A stretch of DNA of 64,000 nt. Source: Gonapodya sp. JEL0774. Taxonomy: Eukaryota; Monoblepharomycota; Monoblepharidomycetes; Monoblepharidales; Gonapodyaceae. A program made the position numbers and the translations under genes. The notes under the pieces were generated by a model. It was not told where the DNA came from, did no database searches, and saw nothing but the letters and a program-made list of their open reading frames with translations. Location: positions 474-64,473 of the forward strand of contig JADIIX010000093.1 of the NCBI GenBank assembly GCA_027604505.1. The letters are read 5' to 3'. Shown here in pieces: positions 51,019 to 61,624 of the stretch (positions are counted from its first letter, which is position 1; each line of letters starts with the position of its first letter).

Positions 51019-52464
51019 TTAAAGTTCGTTACCAATGGTAACCCAGTTGCTCCGGAGATTGTTCCTTCTGCCGAATATTTCGAGCCACGGACCTTGACGA
51101 GGTGACAAATTGAGTTGACAGGTCGTGACAGTCAAATAAGTCATCAAGCATTATCCAAAGCCATGAATTTCATATCAGAAGTCTCACCATTGGGAGCCAG
51201 TGATTCCGCAATATCGTAAATCTCTTCGGGTTTCTGACTTTGACCCCGGCGTAGGGCAAACACCGAGTCCGGCGGACGAGCTGAGTCGCACGGCGGAACA
51301 TTGGCTTCCGGGTCTGGTGAAGTGATACGCTGCGTCGCACGTTTGTGGAGTCAGCCAAGCGGATTGAGACTTCAACCATGACCAGCAAGAGGCACCACCT
51401 TTCGTCCCACAAGGCACGTCTCCTTGGCATGTTGCAGGTAGTACCCATGCCCTTTTGCTAACCTCCGCGTGACAGCAAGCTTAACCCAAGTGATGGTATC
51501 AATGAATCTGATCACAAAGAAGTTACGACCACTGGGATGCCACAGCGCAGAGTCCCAAAATAGCAATGCAGAGACTTACTCGAGACCCCACTCCGCCAAC
51601 TGTCTAATACCCCAACTCCATCTACTGTTCACGACCCATAAGAAGCAGAATCCACCTTCCCGCACAAGGTCGCCGATCGGGAGAGCAGCCACCTCATCAT
51701 CTCGCACTGTTGCGTACGCGATCGCCACACCCCGAGTCGGTGCATGAGATGAGAGTTGCCACGCGGGATCCAAAATCACGGCTGAAAATGGAGAGCCGTA
51801 AGCAGCAAGGGTCTGCAGTTCGGAGAAGGTGGGCGGAGAGGCAGTTAGTTCTCGACCTCCACTTTGAAATATATACCAGGACTCGGGACGCTCACACTCC
51901 AATCAAAGATCCGCACATCAGCTTTTATGGCTGTAGAGTTGGCTGGTGCAACGAACACTATATATCACACCTACACCATGAGATTGACAGGTTGTAACAC
52001 GTCGTTGTTCCAGACTCACATCCTCCCTCGGTCGCCGCCGGCCCTTCTTTTGCAAAACTAGAATCCAATTGATCCATATCCATGACTGTAGAAAATGTGC
52101 TTACTGGTGTGCTGTCTCTCTCTGTGCCAGTCGACGGAGTTTCCGTTGCTGCATTTGTCAATGTCGTTGCTTCACGTTTTCGTCTCTTCCGCGGTTCATG
52201 TTCACGATTATTCCCACTCCCCGCATCAGACTCTATCAAGGTATCGTTGTTGTAGCCGTTCTTGGGCTTCCGTGCCGATAATTGTCCCTCTCGAACGGTG
52301 GCAGCAACGTTTCGTATTTGGCGTTCAATGTCCCAAATCTCTTGAGAGGTTCGATTAATTTCAGATAGAATATCAGCCTCTCGAGTACGAAGAGCATCAA
52401 TGATCGGGTCATTTGAGAAAGCCAGCTCTAGATCCTCGGTCGGACTTTTCGGGTAAGAGGTCAT
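51019..52464 (-). CDS. MT-A70 family adenine-N6 methyltransferase (METTL3-like clade, DPAW variant)
   Basis: SAM-dependent N6-adenine methyltransferase domain. ATG 52464 (MTSYPKSPTEDLEL) opens a coiled coil (READILSEINRTSQEIWDIE) and a basic cluster (PRKRRKRE) that may be a nuclear signal; the METTL3 CCCH fingers are absent. The catalytic core is on three exons: ADVRIFDWS, then AVILDPAWQLSSHAP, VRDDEVAALPIGDLV and GGFCFLWVVNSRWSWG; next ITWVKLAVTRRLAKGHGYYL, QHAKETCLVGRK; then KPEEIYDIAESLAPNG, WLEIFGRRNNLRSNWVTIGN and EL, stop at 51019. These correspond to the METTL3 blocks ADPPWDI, GFLFLWVTGR, GHWLNHGKEHCLVG, KPDEIYGMIERL and WITLGN. The signature DPPW is DPAW here and the next residues (QLSSHAP) are unusual, so activity is uncertain. 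Substrate (mRNA or DNA) cannot be read from sequence; early-diverging fungi are known for abundant 6mA. Confidence 0.82.
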
Positions 52465-52785
52465 TGACAAGGACAAGGTCAACTAAGTAGAAATTCTGGA
52501 GCAGATTGTCAATGTAGAGCTTCGAAATTTGCTTATTTATCCAATGGGTCGATCAGCATTACAAGAGGGTCAGGGAGAGGTGATGAACAGCTTGGATTCC
52601 TTGCCGAATCGGGACAGCCTCCAAAGACGACGCAAGCAACAATTCTGGGCTCAAATGAAGACGTGGGGGTTTTGCATGAGGTCGCTCGAAGCGAGAGGAT
52701 TTGATTCTGTGTTCCTGTTCTGCGGTTGCCATGTGCAGTCACATGTGCGTTGAAGGCTACAGCTCGGCTCGTCTCCCTGCCCTCA
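52465..52785. promoter_or_regulatory. Divergent promoter region
   Basis: About 320 nt between the divergent starts of the MT-A70 gene (minus) and the phospholipase gene (plus). No coding potential or clear element beyond short purine-rich patches. Confidence 0.4.
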
Positions 52786-54513
52786 ATGAACGCATCACGT
52801 GTCCGACAAAGCGCTTTTGTCGCTGTTTTTCTCGCCGTTCTTGCTCTCCCACGTGGACTCGCATCGCCGTTCCAGCGACCTCTCTTTGTCTATCCTTCCT
52901 CGGGGCGATTCAACATCTATGATTGTCCACCGTTACCCGAACGAACAACCCAGCCAAGATCCATCCACGACCTGCGCATAGATGACTTCAAGGTTGTGAT
53001 GGCATTGGGAGACAGGTCAGAAGCCACGCCGAGGGCTCAGAGCTGTAACGCGGTGATGACTTCTGATTGTGCATGAGATCAACGCAACTTACACGTGCTT
53101 TTCTCACTGTCACATGACCGAATATAGTATCACCGCTGCGTTTTCCGCGAAAGGCCCTCAGGAAAACGCTGTTGAGGATGTATACGAGAACCGGGGTTTG
53201 AGCTACGCGATGGGTGGTGACGGTGGCTACGTCACACTACCCAATTTGATAAGGCGGTACGTACAGGAAATGGCGAACTGAGCTAATACGATTTATTGAA
53301 CCGAGCCATCTCCGTACACTTGGATCCCGCGCGCTGTAGATTTAATCCGAATGTTACCGGCTTCTCTTTGGGGAATCACGTCGTCGAACTTTGGTTGGTT
53401 TTCTTCGTGCAGGCTTGTTTCGCTTATATCATTCATCTTCTTGGCTACTTTTTCATCCAGCTCGGGTCTGTTGTGCCCTCCTTTCCAATACCGCCCGAAA
53501 CTCGACCGCTTCAACGCTGCACAGTCGGGAGCAGTGGTCAGTAATCTGATGCACGAGCTTGCTGACTATCTAGTTCCAATGGTTCAAGCTGATAAGAATG
53601 TGAACTTGGAGGAGGATTGGAAGGTACATCGTGACTTTTTGTGTGGAATAATTGTGACAAACCGGTACTGAGTGAAGGACGAAAAACAATTTGGAACCGA
53701 ACTCCGTCCCAGCTCCTCACTCTCTTCATCATGTCAAACGATCTCTGTCTATCGTGCAACCCAACATCCCCCTTACCTCCGACCTGGCTCTCACCGGAGC
53801 TGTTCTCTGCTCACCTGGAGAGAACCCTCCTCTACACCCGCTCTATGCTACCCCGCACACTCGTCAACGTTCTTCTTGGCCTCAATGTCTCCGGCGTATA
53901 TCCTTTAACAAAAGATGATCCGCACTGCTCGGCACTTCGACATGCAGGTGGTATTTTCGAGTGCACGTGCGCTTTCAGTCTCGGGGACACAGCGGCAGGA
54001 GACGCTCTCCGCTTGCAGATGGACACACAAGCTCAGTTTTACAATAATGCTGTTATCAAGCTTAGAGAGACGTTCCTGCCTGGTGGAAGGAACTATGATC
54101 CCGCACATGAAGACTCGTTTGCACTCGTCGTGGAACCAGGCATGGCAGGTGTCAAGGTAGACTCCTGGCCCACTGACATGCTTAGTGGGGTTGACTGTTT
54201 TCATCCAAGTACGAGAGCACATGCTTGGATGGCGTCCATCCTATGGTGCGTAGCGACAGGCGTCTACACAGCAGATGTTTTGTGTCCGCAATGCAACCAG
54301 CATCTGAGTTAATTTTGGGTGTTTAGGAACAACCTCCACCTGCCCTTCGAAGACAAGATCCGACTTCCTAAACCGCCTATTGACATCAACCGGACTCGCG
54401 AGGTCTCCTTCGAAGGCCATTTGAGGTCTCAGGGCAGCGATTTACCGCCAGCTGGTATAAGTGAGGTGCCGCTTTGGTGTCCCTCTGCTGAGAGCAGGGT
54501 GGCGACTCGGTAG
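52786..54513 (+). CDS. Secreted GDSL-type phospholipase B-like lipase
   Basis: Lipid acyl hydrolase of the PLB1-like GDSL group. ATG 52786 starts a signal peptide (AFVAVFLAVLALPRGLAS). Catalytic blocks: the nucleophile Ser in VMALGD|SITAAF (block I, spliced across a short intron near 53017), the GG block in YAMGGDGGYVTLPNLIRR, a middle helical region (FNAAQSGAVVSNLMHELADY), and block V, DCFHPSTRAHAWMASILW, with the catalytic Asp/His pair. LSGVDCFHPS is typical of animal and fungal PLB1-like proteins. Other parts: LFIMSNDLCLSCN and ECTCAFSLGDTAAGDALRLQ, with paired cysteines. The end is ESRVATR at 54513. Several introns (near 53017, 53256, 53330-53480, 53620 and 54244) were placed by frame continuity only. 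Likely extracellular or cell-wall located. Confidence 0.85.
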
Positions 54514-54884
54514 AGAGCGTTTTGCGTCGTGTTCTCGTTCCAGAACGGGCACCGCCGCTGGACAGTGAAGTGTGCTTTGCAATTTACTAATTGAGTGATG
54601 CTGATGTACACCTTTGCATTTGCATTTTTGGAGGCTTGGCATGTAAATAGTTGCATGATAATCAACCAAACTGATCGTGAGTGGAGTGTCCATAGATATC
54701 CACACCCTTGGCATGTAAATAGGAAATCCGTGAATGATCCGTAACAAGCGACTCACTCTACGCGAGGACATAGAGACAACTTGGACTCGAGTCTTGGTGG
54801 TCAATTGGAACGGCTCAAAATGGTGCAAGGGCATACGGACATAAGTTGCAGCAGCACCTTCTAAGTTTAGTCTAGTAAATCAAA
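54514..54884. other. Intergenic region, nothing supported
   Basis: Short spacer between two plus-strand genes, AT-rich, with an open minus-strand frame of no recognisable character. Confidence 0.5.
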
Positions 54885-56651
54885 ATGTCTTTCCTCACGG
54901 CCCCTGGAAAAACTTCTGGACTCAGTCCACGCGGACCACCGAGTCCTGTGCACGTCGAAGACGTTGGTGACGTTGAAGCGTCCTTCGTTTCTCGAGCCTT
55001 GGATGTTCCCCAGCCTCTTCCTGACGTGTGGCTCGTCAAAGTGCCTGAGTTCGTCCGCGACGCATGGATGAAAGCAGGCGCGCAGGGAGCTGAGGAGTTG
55101 GGGAAGCTGACCCTCCGGAAAATGTGAGTTCTTCTCCTCATCGAATTGTGATCTAGACAACAGCGAAGCAAATCTGCGGGAAGCGGGAGGGAGCGAAGAA
55201 GCGAGTCCACTCTTTGAGATATAATGTCTTGAATTACAAAAGAGACGGAGGGAGCTTTCCAAGGACTCTAGTTTATCTGCATTGCGGTCTTACTTTCTGT
55301 CTTCACATCCCCTGCGCATCGCCATACACTCACATACGCAGCGAAGGGAAACGAGAGCCTGACCTCTCTATTACACTTCCTGATGCGACTGTGGCCCCAC
55401 TGACAGCCCATGAGTACAATGACCTTCCGAAGAGCTACAAGCTCAGATTAGCGACCAGGTACGACGGCGGGAGCTTTGTAAGGAAAGAAAACACGTATTT
55501 GTGGACGGAAGACGCGAATGGAGGTAATAGCTTGTGTCTTCAAGCTCTAAGCCTGTGTCCTTCTCCCAAACCTTCAAATTGACTCCCGACCATGGGCTTT
55601 CTTCCAAGCACCTTACGCACTCGCCGGCAAAATTGTTTTTGAAGGCACAGTCACACCAGACCTGAATTCTAGAGACGCCCAAGCCTACGAAAACCTTCTC
55701 CGGCTCCGTACCGAAAAGGCTACGAAGCCTGTGCGAACCACCAAACAAGCGGACGAACGCATGACCATCAAGGCACAGTGGACCGGTGCAAGTAGAGATG
55801 TGAAAAAAACTGTATTTGGATCGAACAAGGTATGCCCCCAAGGTTGAAGTCTGGTCCTGCTGTACCCTCTTATGACCGGTCTGCAAATGCATTTTTATTG
55901 ACATCCGTAGCTCAGAGACAAACGCCGTGCTCTCAACGATGCTGCTCGCCCTCGCGCTGAGCGGGGTACTTTCCTCGCAGCTCTCATTGCTCTGTTCCGG
56001 CAGCGGCCGACGTGGACTCTGGCGGAACTGCAGTACCACACTGGCCAGAACGGAGCTTACACCAAAGAGATCATGACGGAAATTGGCGAGCCTCTCATTA
56101 GGGGAGACCTGAAGGGTCAATGGCAGCTTAAAGGTGGATATCAGGACGTCGCAAAAGCTGACGGCGAAGTCGATGGTGCAGAAGAGGAGGATATCATCAT
56201 GGATCAAGTCGACCAGACGAGATCCTCCACACCCTCGAGCATAAAGCCCGTGGGTGTCACGTCTAATGTTCCATCTTCGGCGACCGCGCAACGTGGTAGT
56301 CCTATAAGTCAAAGCAGATCACAGACCGGCACACAACACATCCCTCCCCCTCCTACCAGAGGTGCTTCTTTCTCCGAATTGAAAGCCCTCGACCCTGCCG
56401 TGCTTGAGTTGATTGCCGCCCAGCTTCTTGGGCAACAAGGGGGCGGAGGGGGTGGCGGACCCTCGTCTCCGCCGGATGACACGGATGCCATCGAGCTGTC
56501 TGACGATGATGACGTAGGTGGTGTTTTGTCCAGCAGTGCGGGTGCCACGAGGATCAACCTTGATGATGACGATGTGGTGACCGGAGACGAGGATATGGAC
56601 GATGACGGGGATGGGGATGGATTCGAGGAGTCAGAGTTTGGGTTCCTTTGA
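54885..56651 (+). CDS. Transcription initiation factor IIF subunit beta (RAP30/Tfg2-like)
   Basis: RNA polymerase II general factor that pairs with TFIIF alpha and helps place the polymerase at the promoter. ATG 54885 starts MSFLTAPGKTSGLSPRGPPS; the N-terminal dimerisation barrel includes PDVWLVKVPEFVRDAWMKAG, GKLTLRKM and PDLSITLPD. Later: FEGTVTPDLNSRD, TEKATKPVRTTKQADE, then the winged helix LIALFRQRPTWTLAELQYHT and YTKEIMTEIGEPLIRGDLKG, QWQLKGGYQD, like the RAP30 segment KEIL.EI......WELKPEYR. At least three introns (near 55126, 55524 and 55830). The protein then runs on about 160 residues past the winged helix with Ser/Thr- and Gly-rich sequence and strongly acidic clusters ending FEESEFGFL; animal RAP30 stops soon after the winged helix, so this tail is a fungal-type extension. 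Confidence 0.85.
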
Positions 56652-57241
56652 ACGGGTATAGTAGTACATATATTGATTGTAATGTAATTGTAGATTTGCA
56701 GTATTCGAGATTTCCCTGAGGTGCGGATTCAATTCGAAATTCAATATGACTGTCGGCAGAATAACTTTACAATCCCGTATCGCGGCACCTGAACTGCTTG
56801 TAGTTAGCTCTGAGAAATGACCAGCCACTCTGTGAGATGCTATGGTGTATGTCGAGGTTGTTCCAATTATTTTGCATTTGACGGATGCCACGGCGTCATG
56901 TACATAACTTCCGCAACATCTTATGGAAAGCCCACGTTAGGAGATTATTCGTAAAAATACTATGCGATTCGGGAGTATCTGCACCTGTCCTCAACATCTT
57001 TATCGCGTTGTGTAAGACCTCGCTGTTCCAGCATACACATTCGTCTCGACCACTCCAAATGACTTCCAAATACCGGGTGATTGCACGTTAGTGAAGAGAT
57101 GTGTCAATTCCTGGTGCTGAAGATGAAATAATATTGATAATCGTTGAACCTTAGTTACGACCCTCTAAAATCGAACAGACAGCGGAAATTTGTGAAATTC
57201 CAAAACAATGGCGGAAGACAGAGTCATAGAGTTGTGGAGAC
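56652..57241. other. Intergenic region between convergent genes
   Basis: AT-rich, with only short frames; probably 3' UTRs of TFIIF beta and of the hypothetical gene at 57242. Confidence 0.45.
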
Positions 57242-57955
57242 TCACAAGAGAATTTGTTTGAGCAACCCCAACTTTGAAGGTGGGCGGGCTAGGGCTTTCT
57301 CGCGCTTCTTGGCTTCACTTGCCGCGCGGATTTTGGCGAGAACCACTTCCCGTGGCTCACCGTGGAAAGTGCTAACGTTCTGGGGAAGGTGGTGGTGCTT
57401 GTAGACATCACGATCCTTGGAAACAAGAAAGGGCGCTGTTATAGTTTGGAAAGAACAAAATGGGTACGGTTTCCGGTGAGAACAACAAGCGCAATATCGA
57501 GCTCCGATTATCTTCGGACACACTGACCATCTTTTGCTGACGTGGGATTCGTTCCGGTGCCATCGGCGGTCAACTTTATCCCTGTACTGTTTTTCCATAC
57601 CAAACCCGGATTTCCAGCACTTCCAGCCGCTCCCGCAACAATTCCACCCATGCTCAAAATAGATGGGTCATTCGCGTGACCGGCGGCCGCATGGCTGCTT
57701 TGCCCTCCAGGTGCAGATGTAGCCGGTCCGCGAGTCTGATGCGTCTCCCCTTCTCCACCGTCGACAGCAGTTTCAGCTCCACCGAAAGCACCAGATCCAC
57801 CACCAGCATCTCCGCCAGAGGGACCGTCGTCCATTTATTAGATTGGTTCTCAGAAGAAGCGACGAAGCTTTGAGCTGGGCGGGGTGTGGCGCAGTCACCT
57901 GTCCAGAGTTCCCGAAGCCCAATGTATTCAAAAGATTGTTGCTTTGTGGTTGCAT
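57242..57955 (-). CDS. Small Gly/Ala-rich hypothetical protein
   Basis: Not recognised. Possible first exon at 57955 (MQPQSNNLLNTLGFGNSGQ, GTGAC donor near 57898). The next exon holds a Gly/Ala/Asp-rich stretch (MDDGPSGGDAGGGSGAFGG, ATG 57834, directly preceded by an in-frame stop, so either a start or the body after a splice) and GNPGLVWKNSTGIKLTADG. A final exon (57242-57420) is basic and helical: DRDVYKHHHLPQNVSTFHG, then VLAKIRAASEAKKREKALAR and PPSKLGLLKQIL. Intron ends GTGTGTC...CAAG are visible near 57421-57535. If translated as a two- or three-exon gene it makes about 170-190 residues. No family can be named. Confidence 0.45.
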
Positions 57956-58183
57956 TTGACACCTCTCCTAGTGCATATACCTATATGTGGTTTGTGTAAA
58001 ACAACTGATCGCGAACAATTTGTGCACTGAAAACTTATTTCGAAAGTGTACGCGAGTAGTACCCATGAGATTGTATCTTGCCCCAGCTAGTTTGTCCGCA
58101 TTTTCAAGTGCTGACAACCGACATAATAATAGTAGCTCGCGACAATCCAGAAACGTCAAGTGTCCGGTTCCCGTATTCTGCTT

Positions 58184-59940
58184 CTAGATCTTCTCCGACG
58201 GGATCCTCACCTCCACAAACTTCATCACCGCCTCCTTCTTCGCTGGACCGTACCACTCTCCAATCAGTTTCAGCACGGCGCCTGCGACACCCATGGCCGA
58301 GCGCGATCCTAACCATTGTCCCTCGGTCGAGACGGCGTATCCGTCACGAGATGTCGCCAAAAATGACGCAACCATCTGCTCTGTCCCGGTTCCGGCGAAC
58401 AATTGGCTCGCGATAGGTCCAGAAGTAAGGACTGTGGGACGGTTTGAGCATAGGTCTGCGATGGTCCCAGTCAGTAAGCTCTGTGCAGCAGCGGCTGATG
58501 ATAACTGGGATGTGACGATCTCGGGAATGAAGAGTAGGTCACGTGAAGTTGGTTTCACAGGACTGCCAGTCGTAGAACCCCATATCATCTCACTATGGCA
58601 CTCGAAAACGGGACCAGTGGCAGTAGCGCAAAGATGCTGCGGTGTAGTTGTCGCTGCGGTAGGATTGGTCTGAGGGGGGCGTATCCGAACGAAATGAAAA
58701 GTGATGTCATCCGCAACTGGTGGAAAGGAAAAACACATATGGAGGGTGAGTTAAAAGCTCAGAACCCAGTCCATTCCCAATAATGAAAGACTCGCCTGGA
58801 GGAGCACCCAAGCATTCAACCCCGTGGCCGAGACTCAAGCAGTCAGTCATCCCTTCCGCAAGCACCACAAACACGGTTCGCTTTCGTGCAGATTGCGTGC
58901 GGATCTGTTTGACAACTGTCGAAGTGATAAAAGGAGCGACCATGTGGAGGCCCGTGGAGAGCGCATAAGCGAGAACACGGTCTGGAGATCAAGAGTACAG
59001 TTAAGGCGTAGGGCAATGATATTGAAGAAAAATACCAAGATTTCAAAATCCTTACTTTGCCTCCCGTGCACCTCTGCGAACGGATCCTCCTCCGAACGGG
59101 CAGGCACGTAACCCACAACGCGAGCCGTTTCTGCGCACACTTCTTTACCCCACAGTTGCTCGACCGCCTCAAACGCCATATCGATTCCTGCTGACACTCC
59201 CGATGAGGTCAAAAATCTACCGTCGGCGACGTACCGGGCCTTGTGCATCCAGTTGGTTCGAGGACCGTAAGTAATGAGCATATCGTAGAACGCTTTGCTA
59301 GAGGAAGCGAAGTGAAGAAGGACATGATATCATGTCAATGAATGATGGCAGCAATGTCCTCGAGCGAGTTGTGAGGGACATTGCGATGTCTCACTTTGTT
59401 GTAGCCCGTTTTCCATCCAAAAGCCCAGTCTTGGCAAGTATCGCCGCACCACTACAAACGGAAGTAACGAGCTGTAATAGAGAGGGAAGGTTTGAACTTA
59501 CGAACAGAGAAATTCCTCGGATCTTCAAAGACTCTAGCCTTGGAGCTTGGATTGATCCTCCTGATGAAATCCAACATCGCCTTGTTTCCCGCTTCAACAA
59601 CTGCAGAGAACCCCCCTCTGTAAAATAGAACCGACAGTAAATGCATCCGAAGCCTCTGGGCTCAGGCGAGAATCAATCTCACGGTATGACTAAAACATCC
59701 GCGCTCGAGATCTCCCCAAAAGTTTTATCTGCGAGGATCGCTGGACCTTGAGGTGACTTGTAAATCTTCTTTTCATGACCAGCGAGGACGACAGAAGCAG
59801 GACGACCCTTATTCTGTGTCGCAATGGTGGAAGCGCGTTGCAGTACCGAAATGGGACCCAGGAGATCGCTAGTCCACGTCGAGGCCGCAAGGCAAAACTA
59901 GGATGACCGAGTCCACTACCAGAGTTGTCACTGACAACTC
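58184..59940 (-). CDS. Tandem-domain DJ-1/PfpI family protein
   Basis: Two DJ-1/PfpI-like domains in one chain. Domain 1: VILVLPCGLDV, DLLGPISVLQRAST, SSADVLVIP|GGFSAVVEAG, the nucleophile elbow SVCSGAAILAKTGLLDGKRA, then RYVADGRFLTSSGVSAGIDM with AFEAVEQLWGKEVCAETARV and VVGYVPARSEEDPFAE. A phase-1 intron (about 58982-59056) joins EVHGRQ to NRVLAYALSTGLHMVAPFIT, a linker, into domain 2: RTVFVVLAEGMTDCLSLGHG with VECLGAPP, SRDLLFIPEIVTSQLSSAAA, PTVLTSGPIASQLFAGTG, and STEGQWLGSRSAMGVAGAVL, ending VEVRIPSEKI at 58184. In domain 2 the nucleophile Cys position is Thr (VLTSGP against SVCSGA), so it is probably non-catalytic. The N-terminal beta strand of domain 1 and DLLGP are in different frames at about 59880. 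The intron 58717-58795 has a GC donor. Function (glyoxalase, hydratase or chaperone type) cannot be told. Confidence 0.68.
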
Positions 59941-60426
59941 ACTCCGTCTCCCAGCCTTCGCTAGAATTAGGATGTAACAGAAGGAGACGAAGGGCTTGAA
60001 AGACAGCGTTTGATGATCATTGATGAAATCGGAGCTTACTAAAGCACGCCAACAACAACAAAATGCTGAGAATCCATCAGTGCGGATGTTCTTGAGCCTC
60101 GCAGAGTCCACGAGCTTTTGTTTTACGTGGGGATAGGGGCGGCAATCGTCATTCGCTTGCGCTATAGAGTTCTTGATGCCGATAAATTAGCCGGAAGTCA
60201 GACATACAGAAAGTGAATTTCTCCCAAATAATAATACACAAAATCAGGGACCTCAAATAAGTCAAGAAGCCAAAGAACAATCAATTACGAAAAGTGCCCA
60301 AGTTCCCTGTCAAGCGCGGCACGACAGCACGAACGCATACCGGCAATGCGCCCAACTTCGGTAACGCTAGCAGCTTCTTCCATGAACCAACCTCTCTCGT
60401 ATGGATAGTGAGATCATGTTTACGAA
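59941..60426. other. Region upstream of the DJ-1 gene, unresolved 5' exon
   Basis: Should contain the 5' exon and promoter of the DJ-1-like gene. An in-frame stretch without ATG extends toward 60111. Otherwise no supported coding sequence. Confidence 0.4.
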
Positions 60427-61101
60427 TCAGACGTCTATCGCTGCGATTTTTGGCTTGTTGACCAATTCAGCTGGCTTGGCGTCTTCGAACGGCTTAGTTT
60501 CCTCGACGATCTCAATGGCATTAATTTTCAGCTTTGCTTCTTCGGGAGGCGTAGACGTTTCGGCGGCAACCGGGACCTCGGCAGTGGAGCTCGGCTCCGC
60601 TGCTGGTGAAGCAGTCTCGACGATGGGCGGTGTGACACCATCCGTAGCTGGTGTGTCATTTGCAGCAACTGGGATATCCATAGCGACTGTTGCTGGGGCA
60701 GCAATCACAGTGGATGTGGGAATTGCTTTTGGCGGGGACGCATCTGCGGTTTCGCCACACAAACCGAAGCAGGAACCCAGAAAGGAAGTGGGACGCGGTG
60801 CTGATGTGGTTGGAGTGTCCGCTTCAGCCGCGACAGTTACTTTGGGCGTTTCCGTTGCACCCGTGATAGTTGGCGTGCTGGTGCTGCTGGGTACCAGCTC
60901 CTTTATGACAGCAGCGTCCCCCTCTGCAACCTTGCTCAGATCGGCGACTGGCGAGGCTGGAAAAGAGTGGTGTGCCGGTTGAGTCAGACGAATCATACGG
61001 ACATATGTCCTTGAGTCTCATGCAAATCCGGCCGTCTCAGGCGACTCACTTTCTACCTGGGGCTCTTCGGGAACGGTAACAGTCTCGGGTTGAGTAGTCA
61101 T
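60427..61101 (-). CDS. Pro/Thr/Ala-rich hypothetical protein
   Basis: Two exons. The first is 61101 to about 61051 (MTTQPETVTVPEEPQVE, GTGAGT donor); a phase-1 intron joins it to about 60960 (SPVADLSKVAEGDAAVIKEL). The body is a low-complexity run of Ala, Pro, Thr, Val and Glu with one Cys pair in SFLGSCFGLCGETADAS, ending KPKIAAIDV at 60427. No signal peptide or transmembrane segment is seen. The composition suggests a disordered, possibly phosphorylated protein. No function can be assigned. Confidence 0.55.
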
Positions 61102-61624
61102 ATCGAACAATTAGAGGATATGATGTGGGCTAATATGTGGTGAATGTTAAAAATCGTGGCTGACAGATCGGTCACCGTGTGGCTTCGGTTGGTCGCCCTG
61201 GTAACCAGATTGCCATTCATGAAAATCCATCTTCTCCCCCAAAAGATGTGCCAGCCTTCTGTTACAAAAATTGATAATACCAGGTGATACATATGTGACG
61301 ATACAATACTGCGGAAATAAATTTCATTGCGGAGTAGTTTCAAAATAGCCTAGACGAGAATGCCGTAAGGAATAAACGATGCGAATAAAGGTGCGAATAA
61401 AGACCTGAATACAGTGAAACAAGTTGCTCCTCTGTTTCCGTTGTTTCGGAGTCGGATCAGGGAACGAAAAGTATTCTAAACCTCAACGGTTTATTCTACA
61501 TATAATTGATATTTCCACCTTGAGGGATAACCAAATGAGAGATTGTATCAGTACTGACCAATTCTAGAGAGCTACCGGATCTATCACTGCATAACAAGGT
61601 TCCGTCCGAACGTCCCGACCCAAG
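61102..61624. other. Intergenic region, nothing supported
   Basis: AT-rich spacer between two minus-strand genes, with only a short frame at 61098-61343 that lacks any feature. Confidence 0.5.
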
